This document shows, one piece after another, positions 51,813 through 60,728 of a stretch of 64,000 bases of DNA. The stretch lies in NCBI GenBank assembly GCA_937901125.1, contig CALCGT010000006.1, positions 23,211-87,210 on the forward strand, given 5' to 3'. The stretch is from an uncultured Clostridia bacterium (GTDB lineage Bacteria > Bacillota > Clostridia > Lachnospirales > Anaerotignaceae). The notes below the pieces were generated by a model. The model did not search any database, was not told the origin of the DNA, and worked only from the letters and a program-made list of their open reading frames with translations. Position 1 is the stretch's first letter. Each line of letters starts with the position of its first letter. The position numbers and the translations under genes are program-made.

Positions 51813-51908
51813 TCTAATATATTTTGAAAGAAAAAATTAAGATTTCCACGATTGACAAAGACTACGGAAGTATAGTACCGTAAACTTAGAAAATCGTGAA
51901 TAAAAACC

Positions 51909-51944
51909 AAGCCGATTTGCGATTGCAGATTGGCTTTTCTTTTT
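51909..51944 (+). terminator. Terminator hairpin in the proC leader
   Basis: AAGCCGATTTG/CAGATTGGCTT (11 bp with G-U pairs) followed by a T-rich run ends six bases before the AAGGAGGG ribosome site of proC. No promoter fits between it and the gene. An upstream CACGATT/AATCGTG pairing (51847-51898) is present. A role as attenuator is plausible. Confidence 0.6.
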
Positions 51945-51958
51945 AAGGAGGGAATCCC

Positions 51959-52771
51959 ATGAAATTTGGCTTTATCGGCGCAGGCAACATGGCAGGAGCC
52001 ATTATCAAAGGCATGACCATTGGCACAAAAAGCTATGACGGCAAGGATATCACCATTACCAGTAAGACAGTGACCTCCGCGGCAAAGCTGGCGGAAGCCT
52101 GCGGTGCCAATGCAGTGACCACAGCAGCGGAGGTGGTGGCAGCCAGTGACGTTCTGGTGCTGGCGGTAAAGCCACATGTGCTGGCAGCTGTTGTGCCTGC
52201 TTTGAAAGAGGAGATTGCGGCGAAGAAACCCCTTGTGGTTTCCATTGCAGCAGGGAAAACATTGGACTATCTGGCAGGTTTATTGCCCGAAGGTACGCCC
52301 ATCGTCCGTGTGATGCCGAATATCAATGCAAAGATTGGTGCATCCACATCGGGCATGTGCGCCAATGAATTTGTGACAGAAGAACAGAAAGCCATCGTCA
52401 AAGGTATGTTCCAGACCATCGGCACGGTGGCAGAGGTGGAGGAAAGCCACTTTGATATTTTCTCTGTCATCGGCGGTGCGGCTCCTGCCTTTGCTTATTT
52501 GTATATGGATGCACTGGCAAGGGCGGCGGTGAAGGCGGGCATGCCCAAAAAGCAGGCCTTGGAAATTACGGCGGCAACGGTTTTGGGCAGTGCCAAAATG
52601 GTTCTGGAAAGCGGCGAACACCCTTGGGCATTGGTGGATCAGGTCTGCTCCCCCGGCGGCACAACCATCGAAGGGGTAACGGCTTTGCAGGCCAACGGTT
52701 TTGAAAGCACACTATGCAAGGCTTTCGATGCCGTTCTGGAAAAGGATAAAAAGATCGCAGGCAAACAATAA
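51959..52771 (+). CDS. proC: Pyrroline-5-carboxylate reductase
   Basis: The 270-aa enzyme catalyses the last step of proline synthesis using NAD(P)H. The N-terminal Rossmann motif is FGFIGAGNMAGAI (residues 3-15). KPHVLAAVVP and RVMPNINAKIG are conserved, and the C-terminal family signature is seen in SPGGTTIEGVTALQANG (~218-234). Length is normal. A terminator-like hairpin directly precedes its ribosome site. TTGACA occurs upstream (51852), but no -10 lies at proper spacing, so the promoter is unclear. Confidence 0.96.
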   Translation: MKFGFIGAGNMAGAIIKGMTIGTKSYDGKDITITSKTVTSAAKLAEACGANAVTTAAEVVAASDVLVLAVKPHVLAAVVPALKEEIAAKKPLVVSIAAGKTLDYLAGLLPEGTPIVRVMPNINAKIGASTSGMCANEFVTEEQKAIVKGMFQTIGTVAEVEESHFDIFSVIGGAAPAFAYLYMDALARAAVKAGMPKKQALEITAATVLGSAKMVLESGEHPWALVDQVCSPGGTTIEGVTALQANGFESTLCKAFDAVLEKDKKIAGKQ

Positions 52772-52798
52772 AATTCCGATAAATGGGAGGTGTTCTCC

Positions 52799-54202
52799 GT
52801 GAAAAAGTTTTTTTCCATCCTACTCAGCACCTTATTGATGATGAACCCTTTAGCCGCTCTGGCAAACTCCGCCCAGACCTATTTTCAGGGTATTTCCCCT
52901 ACAGGCACCCTAGTGGCGGGGGAGCAGTCTCCCTTGGTTGTGGAGCAGGAACGGCTGACCTTCGATTTGCAGGAATTTCCCGTGGAGTATTATAGCAATT
53001 TGGTGGAATATCTGGCTTATACGGGCAGGGTCACAGCGGAATATACCTTCCATAACCCCGCTGATTACGATGTGACCGTGAAGCTGGCTTTCCCCTTTGG
53101 GCAGACGCCGGATTATGGTTATAGCTATAATCATGAAACGGAGCAACAGGTCTATGCCGCCGATGGGGAGAAATATGATGTGTCGGTAGATGGGGTACCC
53201 ATTGAAAAAACAGTGCGCCATACCCTGTTTTATCGCGGAGAGGATTTTGCACTGGAAAAAGATCTGCCCCGACTGGTAGATGGGTATGCAGAGGATGGCT
53301 TTTGGAAATTTGATACCCCTGTGACGAAATATACCTATACCATTGACGGCATTGGTGAGGAATTTGATGCAGCGAGACTGGGCTTCCAATGGAACGGTGA
53401 CGAAAATATAACCAGGCTGATGCTGGCGGAGCAGTGCGGCGGGGAAGATACGGAGGAATACATTGCCGTGACCCGTTGGGTGGAAAACGGAGATACCATC
53501 GAATTATATGCTTTTGGCGAGCCATTGGAACAGGAATTGGAATGGTTTTCGGAAAACGGTGCGGAGGAAACGCCCTTTGATTATACCCTGACTCTGGAAA
53601 GCACAGAAACTATGACCTTTGAGGAATTTGCCATGGCGGAATACCCTGAGGACAGCGGTATCCTTTCTTCCGACTGGTATAATGCCATGGTGACTCATTT
53701 GCACAACTGTGAATGGAATTTTGGCGTTCTGGTCGATTTTGAATATATTGAGCGGGATTTTTCCGATGCCCTGCTGCGCTGGTATGAATATGAAATTACC
53801 GTACCCGCCGGCGGCACCATCGTAAACACTGTAACAGCCCCCATGTATCCTTCCGCAGATTTGAAATACCAGTCGCCCATTTATCAATATACCTACCTCC
53901 TTTCCCCTGCACAAACGTGGGCAGAATTCGGCAGGCTGGATATTGTGATAAATACATCCTATTATTTGACGGACAGCGGTTTGGAGGGCTTTGAAAAAAC
54001 GGATAGCGGCTATGCTTTGTCTCTGGATGGCCTGCCCCAAGGGGAATTGGAATTTACCCTTTCGGCAGAGGAAAAACCCAAGCCACCTCTGCAGGATCGC
54101 CTGCAAAGGGTGAGATTGCTGGAAGCGGTGATCTTGTTTGTCATCGCTGCCATTTCCGTAAGGAAATATAATGAAAGACAACAAAAAAATCGAGAACAAT
54201 AA
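52799..54202 (+). CDS. Exported protein of unknown function with C-terminal membrane anchor
   Basis: The 467-aa product has a signal peptide (KKFFSILLSTLLMMNPLAALA) and a long extracellular region rich in acidic and aromatic residues. A C-terminal membrane helix (LEAVILFVIAAISV) precedes a basic tail. The N-terminal part (YTGRVTAEYTFHNPADYDVTVKLAFPFGQ) resembles in layout DUF4424-type surface proteins that present beta-sandwich domains; I could not confirm this. GTG at 52799 is chosen as start because GGGAGG lies eight bases upstream. Confidence 0.75.
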   Translation: MKKFFSILLSTLLMMNPLAALANSAQTYFQGISPTGTLVAGEQSPLVVEQERLTFDLQEFPVEYYSNLVEYLAYTGRVTAEYTFHNPADYDVTVKLAFPFGQTPDYGYSYNHETEQQVYAADGEKYDVSVDGVPIEKTVRHTLFYRGEDFALEKDLPRLVDGYAEDGFWKFDTPVTKYTYTIDGIGEEFDAARLGFQWNGDENITRLMLAEQCGGEDTEEYIAVTRWVENGDTIELYAFGEPLEQELEWFSENGAEETPFDYTLTLESTETMTFEEFAMAEYPEDSGILSSDWYNAMVTHLHNCEWNFGVLVDFEYIERDFSDALLRWYEYEITVPAGGTIVNTVTAPMYPSADLKYQSPIYQYTYLLSPAQTWAEFGRLDIVINTSYYLTDSGLEGFEKTDSGYALSLDGLPQGELEFTLSAEEKPKPPLQDRLQRVRLLEAVILFVIAAISVRKYNERQQKNREQ

Positions 54203-54230
54203 AAAAGCTCGGCGAATGCCGAGCTTTAGC
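54203..54230. terminator. Bidirectional terminator
   Basis: AAAGCTCGGC/GCCGAGCTTT lies between the converging exported-protein gene and the leftward lipoprotein gene. Confidence 0.85.
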
Positions 54231-54244
54231 TTTTCTTTTGTTTT

Positions 54245-54901
54245 TTAGAAGAATAATGCGAAATCATCGAATTTCCATGCGCCATCTTCATTCAGCAGAA
54301 CAAAATGGAATTCCTGTGTGGTGTAATCATCAGGATTTTCGGGTGTTGTGTAGAAATATTCGCCGTCATAGGCTTCGTTGCTGTTGGTGTAGTAAGCAGT
54401 TGCCTTGAAGTCGATTTCTTTTTCTGTTTCTCTGTCCAGTTCGAATACATGGCCTGCGTAGAAGATATTGGAGCCTCTGCCGCCGCCCAGGAAATACAGA
54501 CCGCCATCTTCGCCTTTGGCGAACATGATGTTGCCTTCACCCAAAATGCCGTTGGCTACGAAATCCTTTGTGAAATACTGTTCCAGGAATTTCTGGAAAT
54601 CATCATATGTTTTGAAACGGCTGTCTGTGATTTTGTAGTATTCAAAGCCGTCCTTTTCGATAGTAGTTTCTTCGTCATAGTCGAATTTGCCGAAGCTGAT
54701 CTGGTTATAGATCTTGTAAGCCTCTGCGTACAGTTCCTGCAGGTCTGCTTCCAGAGGGGGCAGGCTTTCATCCTCAACGGTGATCGTTGCTGCCACAGAT
54801 TCTTCGGGCACTTCTGCATCTGTGGAACCGCCGCCGCAACCGGAAAGTACGCTTGCGCCGATCATGGCACATGCCATTAGAGTAACTAATTTTTTCTTCA
54901 T
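54245..54901 (-). CDS. Lipoprotein, possibly IseA-like
   Basis: The 218-aa product has a lipoprotein signal ending LSGC (Cys ~20) and a Gly/Ser/Thr/Glu-rich linker. The folded domain (LYAEAYKIYNQISFGKFDY ..., TYDDFQKFLEQYFTKDF) is reminiscent of the IseA endopeptidase-inhibitor family, and the last part has beta strands (QEFHFVLLNEDGAWKFDD). The assignment is tentative. A run of eight G (plus strand, 54902-54909) lies between the ribosome site GGAGA and the ATG. Confidence 0.7.
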   Translation of the reverse strand: MKKKLVTLMACAMIGASVLSGCGGGSTDAEVPEESVAATITVEDESLPPLEADLQELYAEAYKIYNQISFGKFDYDEETTIEKDGFEYYKITDSRFKTYDDFQKFLEQYFTKDFVANGILGEGNIMFAKGEDGGLYFLGGGRGSNIFYAGHVFELDRETEKEIDFKATAYYTNSNEAYDGEYFYTTPENPDDYTTQEFHFVLLNEDGAWKFDDFALFF

Positions 54902-55044
54902 GGGGGGGGATTCTCCTTTCGGTTTTCTTTTTCTTCTCAGATAAAATACTATCATAAAGTTTCTAAGAAAAAAAGGGGCTTTCGAAAATTGAAAGAAACT
55001 CTTAAGATATTATCCGAAAAACCACGGGTAAAGCTTCGTTTTAT

Positions 55045-55080
55045 AAAAAAGGACAGAGCGTGAAAACTCTGTCCCTTTTT
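55045..55080. terminator. Intrinsic terminator of nifJ
   Basis: GGACAGAG/CTCTGTCC has A and T runs on its two sides and lies about 95 bases past the nifJ stop. Confidence 0.82.
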
Positions 55081-55174
55081 AGGGGTGTGGGGCGCTGGGT
55101 TACGCCCCGTATTTTGATTGGCCTCTTGTTCGATCTGTTCCCCACTGCCAGGAAAGCTGTGGGGTCTTGCGAAA

Positions 55175-58100
55175 TTACTGTTCCGCCAATTTTTTGTAAG
55201 ATTCGTATTTTTCCTTGGCATTTTCTGCGGCTTCTTTCAGCAGCACTTCTGCTGTTTCGGGGAAGGTGCGAACCAGGGAAGCATAACGTACTTCGCCCAT
55301 CAGGAATTCGTTGAAGTCCATAGTAGGTTCTTTGGAATCCAGAATGAAGGGGTTTTTGCCTTCTTTCTTCAGATCGGGGTTGTAACGATACAGGTGCCAG
55401 TAACCAGCTTCTACTGCCAGTTTTGCTTCCAGCTGTGCGTTTGCCATACCCTTGGAGATGCCGTGGTTGATACAAGGAGCGTAAGCGATGATCAGGGAAG
55501 GACCATTGTAAGCTTCTGCTTCTTTCAGGGCTTTGATCAGCTGTGCAGGGTTTGCACCCAGAGCAACCTGTGCAACGTAGATGTAGCCATAGCTCATTGC
55601 CAGCATACCCAAGTCTTTCTTCACAGTGGGTTTACCGCCTGCTGCGAACTGTGCCACAGCACCGATGGGTGTTGCTTTGGAGGACTGACCGCCTGTGTTG
55701 GAGTAAACTTCTGTATCTACTACCAGTACGTTTACATCACGGCCGCTTGCCAGAACGTGGTCCAGACCGCCGTAGCCGATATCGTATGCCCAGCCGTCTC
55801 CGCCGTACATCCACATGGATTTCTTTGTCAGATGTTCGCTGTTTTCCAGGATAAAGTCTTTCAGTTCTGCTGCTTCGCCTTCCACTGCCAGGTCTTTCAG
55901 AGCTGCGATCAGGGCGCGGCTGTCTGCTTTGCTTCTGTCGCCGTTATCCCAGTTTTCCAGCCAAACTTCTGCTGCTGCAGCAAAGTCTGTGCCTGCTGTC
56001 AGTGCCAGCAGATCTTTTACTTTCATGGTCACACGGTCTCTCTGCTGTTCTACTGCCAGAACCATACCAACGGAGAACTGTGCGTTATTTTCAAACAGGG
56101 AGTTGCTCCATGCGGGGCCCCAGCCTTCTTTGTTTGTGGTGTAAGGTACGCAGGGTGCTGCTGCGCCCCAAGCCTGTGTACAGCCTGTTGCGTTTGCCAG
56201 ATACATTCTGTCGCCGTAAAGCTGTGTCATCAGTTTTGCATAAGCTGTTTCGCCGCAGCCTGCACATGCGCCGGAGAATTCCAGCAGAGGCTGTTCGAAC
56301 TGAGAGCCTTTTACGCTGAATTTATCCATAGGGTTCTTCTTGTCGGACAGAGACAGGGAGAAGTCCCAATTAGGCTGTTCGCCCATCTGTGTATCCAGAG
56401 GTTTCATCACCAGAGCTTTTTCTTTTGCGGGACATGCTGTTACGCAGACACCACAGCCCTGACAATCCAGAGGATCCACCTGGATGCGGAATTTGTAATT
56501 CTTGATTTCGCCTGCGCCGTTTGCGTTCAGTACTGTGTAGGATGCGGGAGCATTTGCAGCTTCTTCTTCTGTCAGCAGGAAAGGACGGATGGCAGCGTGA
56601 GGACATACGTAAGAACACTGGTTACACTGGATACATTTTGTTGCATCCCATTCGGGAACGTCGATGGCAACGCCGCGTTTTTCGTAAGCGGATGTGCCCA
56701 GGGGAACGGTACCGTCTTCTCTGCCTGTGAATACGGAAACGGGCAGCAGATCGCCTTTCAGGGCGTTCATGGGTACCATCAGTTTTTCAACGTATTCAGG
56801 CAGTACAGCCTTGATTGCTTCTTTGTCAACATCTTTTGCATCTTTCCAGCTTGCGGGAACGTCGATCTTTGTCAGACCGGACAGACCTGCGTCTACAGCA
56901 GCATAGTTCATGTTGACAACTTTTTCACCCTTCTTGCCGTAGGATTTTACGATAGCTGCTTTCATGTAGTTTACAGCATCGTCAACAGGGATGATGTTTG
57001 CCAGTTTGAAGAATGCGGACTGCAGGATCGCATTTGTTTTGTTGCCCAGACCGATTTCTTTACCGATCTTGATAGCGTCGATGGTGTAGAAGTTGATGTT
57101 ATTGTTTGCGATATATCTCTTTACATCAGCGGACAGGTGATGATCCAGTTCTTCTGCGTTCCAAGCGCAGTTCAGCAGGAAAGTACCGCCGGGTTTGATT
57201 TCGGAAACGATATCATATTTTTCCATGTAGGACTGGTTGTGGCAGGCAACAAAGTCTGCTCTTGTTACCAGATAACTGGAACGAATGGGTGTGTCACCAA
57301 AACGCAGGTGAGAGCGGGTGATGCCGCCGGATTTCTTTGTGTCATATTCAAAGTATGCCTGTGCATATTTGTCTGTATGGTCACCGATGATTTTGATGGA
57401 GTTTTTGTTTGCGCCAACGGTACCGTCGGAACCCAGACCCCAGAATTTGCAGGCTACTGTGCTCTTGTCAGTCAGATCGGGTTCTGCGCCTACTTCGATG
57501 GAGGTATTGGAAACATCATCAATGATACCAACGGTGAAGTGGTTTTTCTGTACGCCCTTCATGTTGTCGAAAACTGCAACAATCTGGGCAGGTGTTACGT
57601 CCTTGGAGGACAGACCATATCTGCCAGCCAAAACCTTTGCCAGTTTGCCTGTTTCGATCAGTGCGGAGCAGACATCTTCATACAGGGGTTCGCCCAGAGC
57701 ACCGGGCTCTTTTGTTCTGTCCAGAACTGTGATGACTTTTACAGATTCAGGCAGAGCTGCCATGAAGTGTTTGATGGAGAAAGGACGATACAGGTGAACC
57801 TGCAGGAAGCCCACTTTTTCGCCCTTTGCTGTCAGGCTTTCCACCACTTCCTGAGCTGCCCCTGTAACGGAACCCATCGCTACGATCACGTGTTCCGCAT
57901 CAGCAGCACCATAGTAGTTGAACAGCTGATAGTTTCTGCCTGTGATCTTGTTGATTTCGTGCATATATTCTTCTACGATTTCGGGCAGGCGTGTGTAGAA
58001 AGGTGTGCATGCTTCTCTGTTCTGAAAGAATACGTCGGGGTTCTGTACAGTGGAACGCTGTACGGGATGTTCGGGATTCAGGGCGTTCTTTCTGAATTTC

Positions 58101-58705
58101 TTCAGAGCGTCTTGATCGATCAGTTTTGCCAGATCATCATAGTCCATGACTTCGATTTTTTGCAGTTCGTGGGAAGTACGGAAACCATCGAAGAAGTGGA
58201 TGAAGGGTACGGAGCCTTTGATTGCGGAAAGATGGGCAACACCAGCTAGGTCCATAACTTCCTGTACGGAAGCAGAGGACAGCATCGCGCAGCCGATCTG
58301 ACGGCAGGCCATAACGTCGGAATGGTCACCGAAGATGGAGAAGGCATGAGTACCAACAGTTCTGGATGCTACATGGAATACGCCGGGTTTCAGCTGACCA
58401 GCGATACGATACATAGGGGGGATCATCAGCAGCAGACCCTGAGATGCTGTGTATGTAGTTGCCAGAGCACCGGATTCCAATGCGCCGTGCATCGCACCGG
58501 CAGCACCTGCTTCGGATTCCAGTTCCAGCAGACGTACGGTCTGACCGAAGATGTTCTTTTTGCCATTTGCGGACCAGCTGTCAACGTGTTCCGCCATGGG
58601 GGAAGAGGGGGTGATGGGGTAAATAGTCGCTACTTCTGTGAATGCATAAGAGATATATGCAGCAGCTTCATTACCGTCCATGGTTTTCATGATTTTTGTG
58701 TTCAT
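55175..58705 (-). CDS. nifJ: Pyruvate:ferredoxin (flavodoxin) oxidoreductase
   Basis: The 1176-aa single-chain enzyme converts pyruvate and CoA to acetyl-CoA, CO2 and reduced ferredoxin, a central anaerobic reaction. The N-terminal part (IYPITPSSPMAEHVD, GLLLMIPPMYRIAGQ) is the pyruvate domain. Two 4Fe-4S motifs lie near residues 690-760 (CIQCNQCSYVCPH and CQGCGVCVTACPA), a third-cluster CAGCGE follows, and the thiamine diphosphate site is GDGWAYDIGYGG...NTGGQSSK. Length is normal. AAGGAG precedes the ATG. It runs against the direction of replication. Confidence 0.98.
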   Translation of the reverse strand: MNTKIMKTMDGNEAAAYISYAFTEVATIYPITPSSPMAEHVDSWSANGKKNIFGQTVRLLELESEAGAAGAMHGALESGALATTYTASQGLLLMIPPMYRIAGQLKPGVFHVASRTVGTHAFSIFGDHSDVMACRQIGCAMLSSASVQEVMDLAGVAHLSAIKGSVPFIHFFDGFRTSHELQKIEVMDYDDLAKLIDQDALKKFRKNALNPEHPVQRSTVQNPDVFFQNREACTPFYTRLPEIVEEYMHEINKITGRNYQLFNYYGAADAEHVIVAMGSVTGAAQEVVESLTAKGEKVGFLQVHLYRPFSIKHFMAALPESVKVITVLDRTKEPGALGEPLYEDVCSALIETGKLAKVLAGRYGLSSKDVTPAQIVAVFDNMKGVQKNHFTVGIIDDVSNTSIEVGAEPDLTDKSTVACKFWGLGSDGTVGANKNSIKIIGDHTDKYAQAYFEYDTKKSGGITRSHLRFGDTPIRSSYLVTRADFVACHNQSYMEKYDIVSEIKPGGTFLLNCAWNAEELDHHLSADVKRYIANNNINFYTIDAIKIGKEIGLGNKTNAILQSAFFKLANIIPVDDAVNYMKAAIVKSYGKKGEKVVNMNYAAVDAGLSGLTKIDVPASWKDAKDVDKEAIKAVLPEYVEKLMVPMNALKGDLLPVSVFTGREDGTVPLGTSAYEKRGVAIDVPEWDATKCIQCNQCSYVCPHAAIRPFLLTEEEAANAPASYTVLNANGAGEIKNYKFRIQVDPLDCQGCGVCVTACPAKEKALVMKPLDTQMGEQPNWDFSLSLSDKKNPMDKFSVKGSQFEQPLLEFSGACAGCGETAYAKLMTQLYGDRMYLANATGCTQAWGAAAPCVPYTTNKEGWGPAWSNSLFENNAQFSVGMVLAVEQQRDRVTMKVKDLLALTAGTDFAAAAEVWLENWDNGDRSKADSRALIAALKDLAVEGEAAELKDFILENSEHLTKKSMWMYGGDGWAYDIGYGGLDHVLASGRDVNVLVVDTEVYSNTGGQSSKATPIGAVAQFAAGGKPTVKKDLGMLAMSYGYIYVAQVALGANPAQLIKALKEAEAYNGPSLIIAYAPCINHGISKGMANAQLEAKLAVEAGYWHLYRYNPDLKKEGKNPFILDSKEPTMDFNEFLMGEVRYASLVRTFPETAEVLLKEAAENAKEKYESYKKLAEQ

Positions 58706-58809
58706 GGAATCGAACTCCTTTCATATAGTAGAGATAGGTTATATTTGTTTCGCCGTTATGTATTTCATCTTCTTGTGATACAAGGATTTGCTGTCTTTTG
58801 TATAATTTT

Positions 58810-58838
58810 ATGTTAGAATATTTCAATTTTATTGTCAA
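58810..58838 (-). promoter_or_regulatory. Promoter of nifJ
   Basis: On the minus strand TTGACA and TAACAT are separated by 17 bases, about 105 bases before the nifJ start. Confidence 0.7.
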
Positions 58839-58862
58839 TGATGTACGAAGAAAAGTACTTGT

Positions 58863-58878
58863 ATTTTGTGTACAAAAT
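58863..58878. promoter_or_regulatory. Operator-like palindrome in the nifJ divergent region
   Basis: ATTTTGT-GT-ACAAAAT is a 7-2-7 inverted repeat located ~25 bases upstream of the nifJ -35. Related TACAAA(A)T boxes recur near 58888, 58910 and 58992. A regulator of central metabolism may bind here, but the motif does not match the Rex consensus as I know it. Confidence 0.5.
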
Positions 58879-59013
58879 GAAATACAGTACAAATTGCATT
58901 AAGAATGATACAAAATTATTTATATTTTTAGAAAAAAGGAAATATGTGGCGAAAAATAGAGATTGGAAGTTAGATAAAGTATTTTTTTTGATACAAAATA
59001 GGGGGGAGCGAAA

Positions 59014-59946
59014 ATGGAATTGGCGAAGATTCGTTTTTTGGAAAAAGGAGAGGAAGCAGTCCTGCCCAAATTGGCAAAGCTGCTGCCCAAATCCTGGGGC
59101 TATCTGGAAAAGCACAGACCTTACCGGCTGGAACGGGATGCCGATGGTATCCTTGGTATTTTGCAGGTGCAGCGGGAAGGGGCATTATCCGCCCCTTGGA
59201 GAAAGGGGGCTTTCTCTCTGCTGGAAGCACTGGAAGGGGAAGGGGTCAGTATCATCGTTCCCCCGGCAGAGGGAGAATTTCCCCGGGAACGGCTGCCCTT
59301 TGCGGAGGGGCGGCGGCTGGCAGCCTTGTTTGCCTTTGAAGGGGCGGCAGAAGCCCTCCGGCGACAGGGGAAAAACCCCGAGGAATGTACCTATCTTTTG
59401 GCAGGGGGGGATAAAGACATGTGGCAGGCAGCCCTTTCTTCCATGGGCAATGAGGTGAACCATCTGGCCATTTTTACCCAGGAGCCGGATACGGCAGAGG
59501 AGATCGTTTGGGAATTATATATGGAACGGGGCTTGGTGACGGAAGTCTTTTCTTCTCCGAAAAAACCCGCTTTTGCCGAGGCGGATGCTATCCTTTCCTG
59601 TGGCATGGAGCAGCGTGCCCTAGAGCATATTCTGAAAAAGGGCGCATTTTGGCTGGACTTGGCAGGAAACCGCCCCATGCTGCGCCGATTGCAGCAGTTG
59701 CGGCCCGATGTTTCTGCGGCGGAGGGATTCTTCTTCCACGTGGCCCTTGGAGATGGGGAAAAGCAGATGGAAGGCAGAATGGCAGAGGCGAAGGCATTCC
59801 TGCAGTGCAGCGATTTCCGCCAGAGCTGGGGCTTTCCCCTGGCAGAGGTGGAGCGGGATGTCCTTCTTTTTGAATTGCGGGAACTGGGCTTTGCCGTTTC
59901 GGGATTCTCCGCCTTTGGAAAACGGTTGAAAATTCGGAAGATTTAG
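59014..59946 (+). CDS. Protein of unknown function
   Basis: I do not recognise this 310-aa protein. It has no signal peptide or membrane helix. It shows alternating strand and helix patterns with short glycine turns (TYLLAGGDKDMWQAAL, ADAILSCGMEQRALEHIL, GAFWLDLAGNRPML) that suggest two Rossmann-like halves, possibly a degenerate nucleotide-binding fold. The GGGGGGAG site fits the ATG at 59014. It diverges from nifJ and is followed by a multi-hairpin gap before greA. Confidence 0.8.
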   Translation: MELAKIRFLEKGEEAVLPKLAKLLPKSWGYLEKHRPYRLERDADGILGILQVQREGALSAPWRKGAFSLLEALEGEGVSIIVPPAEGEFPRERLPFAEGRRLAALFAFEGAAEALRRQGKNPEECTYLLAGGDKDMWQAALSSMGNEVNHLAIFTQEPDTAEEIVWELYMERGLVTEVFSSPKKPAFAEADAILSCGMEQRALEHILKKGAFWLDLAGNRPMLRRLQQLRPDVSAAEGFFFHVALGDGEKQMEGRMAEAKAFLQCSDFRQSWGFPLAEVERDVLLFELRELGFAVSGFSAFGKRLKIRKI

Positions 59947-59955
59947 CTAGCATTC

Positions 59956-60054
59956 GTAATTTTCTGCGAAAATTACTCATTTGGCGCAGTGCCAAACAGG
60001 AATGACGGAAAAAGTGTTTACAAGCCAGCTTGAATCCCCTTTTTCCGGCATTCC
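59956..60054. repeat. Cluster of three hairpins before greA
   Basis: Three inverted repeats occur in 100 bases: GTAATTTTC/GAAAATTAC (59956-59976), TTTGGC/GCCAAA (59980-59996), and a 16-base pair with one mismatch, GGAATGACGGAAAAAG against CTTTTTCCGGCATTCC (59999-60054). None has a T-run directly behind it. No gene lies in the stretch. Confidence 0.65.
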
Positions 60055-60080
60055 TACATGGCTAAATTACGGGAAAGTGA

Positions 60081-60109
60081 TTGACAATCCAATGGACGTA
60101 CCTTATAAT
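60081..60109 (+). promoter_or_regulatory. Perfect consensus promoter of greA-lysS
   Basis: TTGACA and TATAAT are separated by exactly 17 bases, the full sigma-A consensus, about 100 bases before greA. Confidence 0.93.
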
Positions 60110-60207
60110 ATACCAATAGTTTTGAAGGGGGGTTGAAATACCCTCCATTTTTCCTTGTCCCAAAGCAAAGAACATTAAATGAAAATAGAATGAGGAGTGA
60201 CACATCC

Positions 60208-60684
60208 ATGACAGAAAAGAAAGTTGTTTTGACTTATGAAGGCCTGAAAAACATGGAAGCGGAGCTGGAAAACCTGAAAACAGTTCGCAGGAAAGATGTA
60301 GCAGAAAAAATCAAAGAAGCCAGAGGTCAGGGTGACCTTTCCGAAAATGCCGAATATGACGCTGCAAAAGAAGAACAGGCAGAGATCGAAGCACGTATCG
60401 TTCAGCTGGAAAAAATGCTGCGCAATGCGGAAGTGATCGATGAAGAAGGCGGCTCAAAAGATGCCATCAGCCTGGGTACGACAGTAACACTGCTGGATGT
60501 GGAATTCGAGGAAGAAATGGAATATACCATCGTTGGTTCTGCGGAGGCAGACCCTATGAACGGCAGAATCTCCAATGAATCTCCCGTTGGCATGGCACTG
60601 CTGGGTCATAAAAAAGGCGATGACATCACCATCGAAACACCCGATGGCGAGGTTATTTTCAAAGTGCTGAAATTCACAAAATAA
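60208..60684 (+). CDS. greA: Transcription elongation factor GreA
   Basis: The 158-aa factor rescues backtracked RNA polymerase by stimulating transcript cleavage. The N-terminal coiled coil (residues 1-75) has the tip acidic pair in [16 protein letters not shown]. The C-terminal FKBP-like domain ends [28 protein letters not shown]. Length is standard. GAGGAG precedes the ATG at 60208. The consensus promoter upstream predicts high expression, and lysS follows 44 bases later, as in many Firmicutes. Confidence 0.97.
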   Translation: MTEKKVVLTYEGLKNMEAELENLKTVRRKDVAEKIKEARGQGDLSENAEYDAAKEEQAEIEARIVQLEKMLRNAEVIDEEGGSKDAISLGTTVTLLDVEFEEEMEYTIVGSAEADPMNGRISNESPVGMALLGHKKGDDITIETPDGEVIFKVLKFTK

Positions 60685-60728
60685 GATACACAGGAAACAA
60701 AGGACGCACACGGATAGGAGGAAGTAAC

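Noticed and set aside
51852..51876. TTGACA and TATAGT as a proC promoter
   Set aside because: The spacing is only 13 bases, too short for a normal sigma-A promoter.
55118..58249. A long open frame opposite nifJ
   Set aside because: The composition (Cys/Phe/Val-rich) is that of an antisense shadow; nifJ has complete motifs over the same bases.
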